In this document: positions 6,340-7,451 of the stretch, one piece after another
How positions within the stretch are numbered: position 1 is the stretch's first letter
How the letters are laid out: every line of letters begins with the position of its first letter
From: Candidatus Cloacimonadota bacterium
GTDB lineage: Bacteria > Cloacimonadota > Cloacimonadia > Cloacimonadales > Cloacimonadaceae
NCBI GenBank assembly: GCA_023230245.1
Contig: JALNXT010000064.1
Location: 1 to 7,451 of the forward strand
DNA: 7,451 bases
Reading direction: 5' to 3'
Program-made: the position numbers and the translations under genes
The notes under the pieces: generated by a model
Seen by the model: only the letters and a program-made list of their open reading frames with translations
The model's database searches: none
Told to the model about the DNA's origin: nothing

Positions 6340-7299
6340 ATGAAAAAGCTCTTATTTATATGCCTGATTCTGGCAATCGCTCAATTGCTCCTTGCTGCTG
6401 ATGGCGCAGGCACTGATATCGACCAATGGCTCTTTGAACAGCCCCTTGATACCTACCAGCCAGCTGCCAGAGATACACTAGTTACCAATGATTTAATTCA
6501 TGTGAATTACGCCAAGAAAGACGCCCGGCTTGCTATGATAATGTCTCTGGTGTTACCCGGTGCAGGCCAGTTTTATGCAAATAAACGCTCTATTACAACC
6601 TATATTTTCCCTGTTCTGGAAGCTGCCTTTATCGGCGGACTTATCTACTATGGACAGCAAGGCAAAGAGAAAACCGATGTTTACGAAAAGTATGCCAATG
6701 GCGAAGTTATCAACTACACCAAACCTGACGGAACTACTTATACCGGCACGAGATATGTTCGTGGGTATCAACATTCTGTTGAGAGCTTCATGATCGACAT
6801 TAATGCTTCAGATATTTATGAGCCATCATATTTCCGCTTAGACAATAATAATACCCAGCACTTCTACGAAGACATTGGCAAGTATGGGCATTACACCTTT
6901 GGTTGGGTAGATTGGTATTATCGCTTTGCCGTAGATTCAAATGGTGTGCTTTCCCCTAATTTCAAGTTCGAGAATGCAGGTGCGGCTAATGCCAGTTGGG
7001 TGGGAAATGTGGCTTTGGATGGCAGCACCACAACTATAAAACAAGACACTCCAGGTGCCAGCCCCATGCGTTATAAATTCATTGATCTTCGTAATGATGC
7101 CAAAGACGAATATGCCAAATCTCGTTTTTTTACCTTTGCTTTGGCTTTCAACCATCTCCTCAGCGGTGTTGACGCTGTACGTTTAACTCGCAATGTAAAC
7201 CGTCTTTCATTATCGCAGGCAGCACCTCAGATAAACATTTATGCCGCCATGCCTGATGGTGTTATTACCCCCATGCTGGGAATGAAATGGGAATTCTAA
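6340..7299 (+). CDS. DUF5683-like envelope protein with signal peptide
   Basis: This 319-residue protein is preceded by agga (6329-6332), 7 bases before its ATG. It has a signal peptide (MKKLLF, then a hydrophobic run, likely cut near AADG at 19-22). The hallmark is DARLAMIMSLVLPGAGQFYA (61-80), followed by a hydrophobic segment TTYIFPVLEAAFIGGLIYYG (86-105). Near the C terminus is a second one, FFTFALAFNHLLSGVDAVRL (263-282). This LPGxGQ-Y-x(n)-hydrophobic ... N-x-SGVDA pattern resembles DUF5683 proteins of FCB bacteria, whose function is unknown. Between them lies a long polar, aromatic-rich region (110-260), an insertion larger than I would expect for a minimal DUF5683 protein. The protein ends ...GMKWEF, an aromatic end seen in outer-membrane proteins. 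It probably shares an mRNA with the protease. The assignment is by pattern only. Confidence 0.7.
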   Translation: MKKLLFICLILAIAQLLLAADGAGTDIDQWLFEQPLDTYQPAARDTLVTNDLIHVNYAKKDARLAMIMSLVLPGAGQFYANKRSITTYIFPVLEAAFIGGLIYYGQQGKEKTDVYEKYANGEVINYTKPDGTTYTGTRYVRGYQHSVESFMIDINASDIYEPSYFRLDNNNTQHFYEDIGKYGHYTFGWVDWYYRFAVDSNGVLSPNFKFENAGAANASWVGNVALDGSTTTIKQDTPGASPMRYKFIDLRNDAKDEYAKSRFFTFALAFNHLLSGVDAVRLTRNVNRLSLSQAAPQINIYAAMPDGVITPMLGMKWEF

Positions 7300-7451
7300 G
7301 AGTTTCCTTACTAATCCTATTACTGCTGCTGTGCATAATCCCACTAACGGCAGTTCCCCGAGTAGCATATTCTGGAGCATCTATAATCATGCCTGGCAGC
7401 GGAGAATTGCTAATGGGGCAAACAACTCGCGGGGCAACTTTGCTGGGGATA
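7287..7451 (+). CDS. Start of a second DUF5683-like envelope protein (3' end outside window)
   Basis: The first 55 codons are visible. The ATG at 7287 overlaps the previous gene's stop by 13 bp in another frame, and gggaa (7278-7282) sits 4 bases before it. The protein opens with MGILRV and a strongly hydrophobic run rich in Leu/Ile (about 7-21), a signal peptide or membrane anchor. It then reads VAYSGASIIMPGSGELLMGQ and continues TTRGATLLGI to the window end. The MPGSGELLMGQTTRGA stretch lines up with LPGAGQFYANKRSITT of the preceding protein, so the two are probably related and translationally coupled. The frame stays open to the last base. The rest of the protein and its function cannot be seen. 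Confidence 0.75.
   Translation, partial: MGILRVSLLILLLLLCIIPLTAVPRVAYSGASIIMPGSGELLMGQTTRGATLLGI

Overview
The window looks like a chromosomal segment of an uncultured Gram-negative bacterium of the FCB (Fibrobacteres-Chlorobi-Bacteroidetes) group, with Candidatus Cloacimonadota as my best guess. The grounds are a lipid A pathway gene (lpxB), a PorV/PorQ-family outer-membrane protein, a very large secreted M6 metalloprotease with a type IX secretion (T9SS) C-terminal sorting domain, and DUF5683-like envelope proteins. The phylum is an inference from gene content and protein style, not from a search. All supported genes lie on the + strand.

Layout. (1) 1-1377: the 3' part of lpxB, overlapping by 8 bp a DUF374-type lysophospholipid acyltransferase, so a lipid A/envelope lipid operon tail. 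(2) 1378-1835: a gene-free stretch. It holds a roughly 190-bp near-palindromic element (1442-1631) with 32-bp terminal inverted repeats, an inner hairpin built from an 11-bp repeat unit, and a perfect 7-bp direct repeat (agtatat) at both edges. That is the signature of a MITE-like non-autonomous mobile element. A sigma70-like promoter (1688-1716) follows. (3) 1836-1922: tRNA-Leu(CAA) with encoded CCA. (4) 1923-2098: a short leader with a possible weak stem-loop. (5) 2099-3124: PorV/PorQ-family protein. (6) 3143-3174: a 13-bp hairpin whose 3' arm contains the presumed ribosome binding site of the next gene. (7) 3185-6316: M6 metalloprotease + beta-propeller-like region + T9SS type A-like sorting domain. 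(8) 6340-7299 and 7287-end: two signal-peptide proteins sharing the LPGAGQ/MPGSGE-type motif of DUF5683-like proteins, with the second start overlapping the first stop by 13 bp.

How it fits together. In Bacteroidota, PorV shuttles T9SS cargo to the sortase PorU and PorQ belongs to the same attachment complex; cargo carries a C-terminal sorting domain. Here a PorV/PorQ-family barrel sits immediately upstream of a protein with such a domain, which suggests a dedicated cargo/shuttle pair, with the two small envelope proteins downstream as possible accessory factors. This functional link is inferred from adjacency. The two most unusual items are the palindromic element with its target-site duplication and the hairpin that can sequester the protease ribosome binding site.
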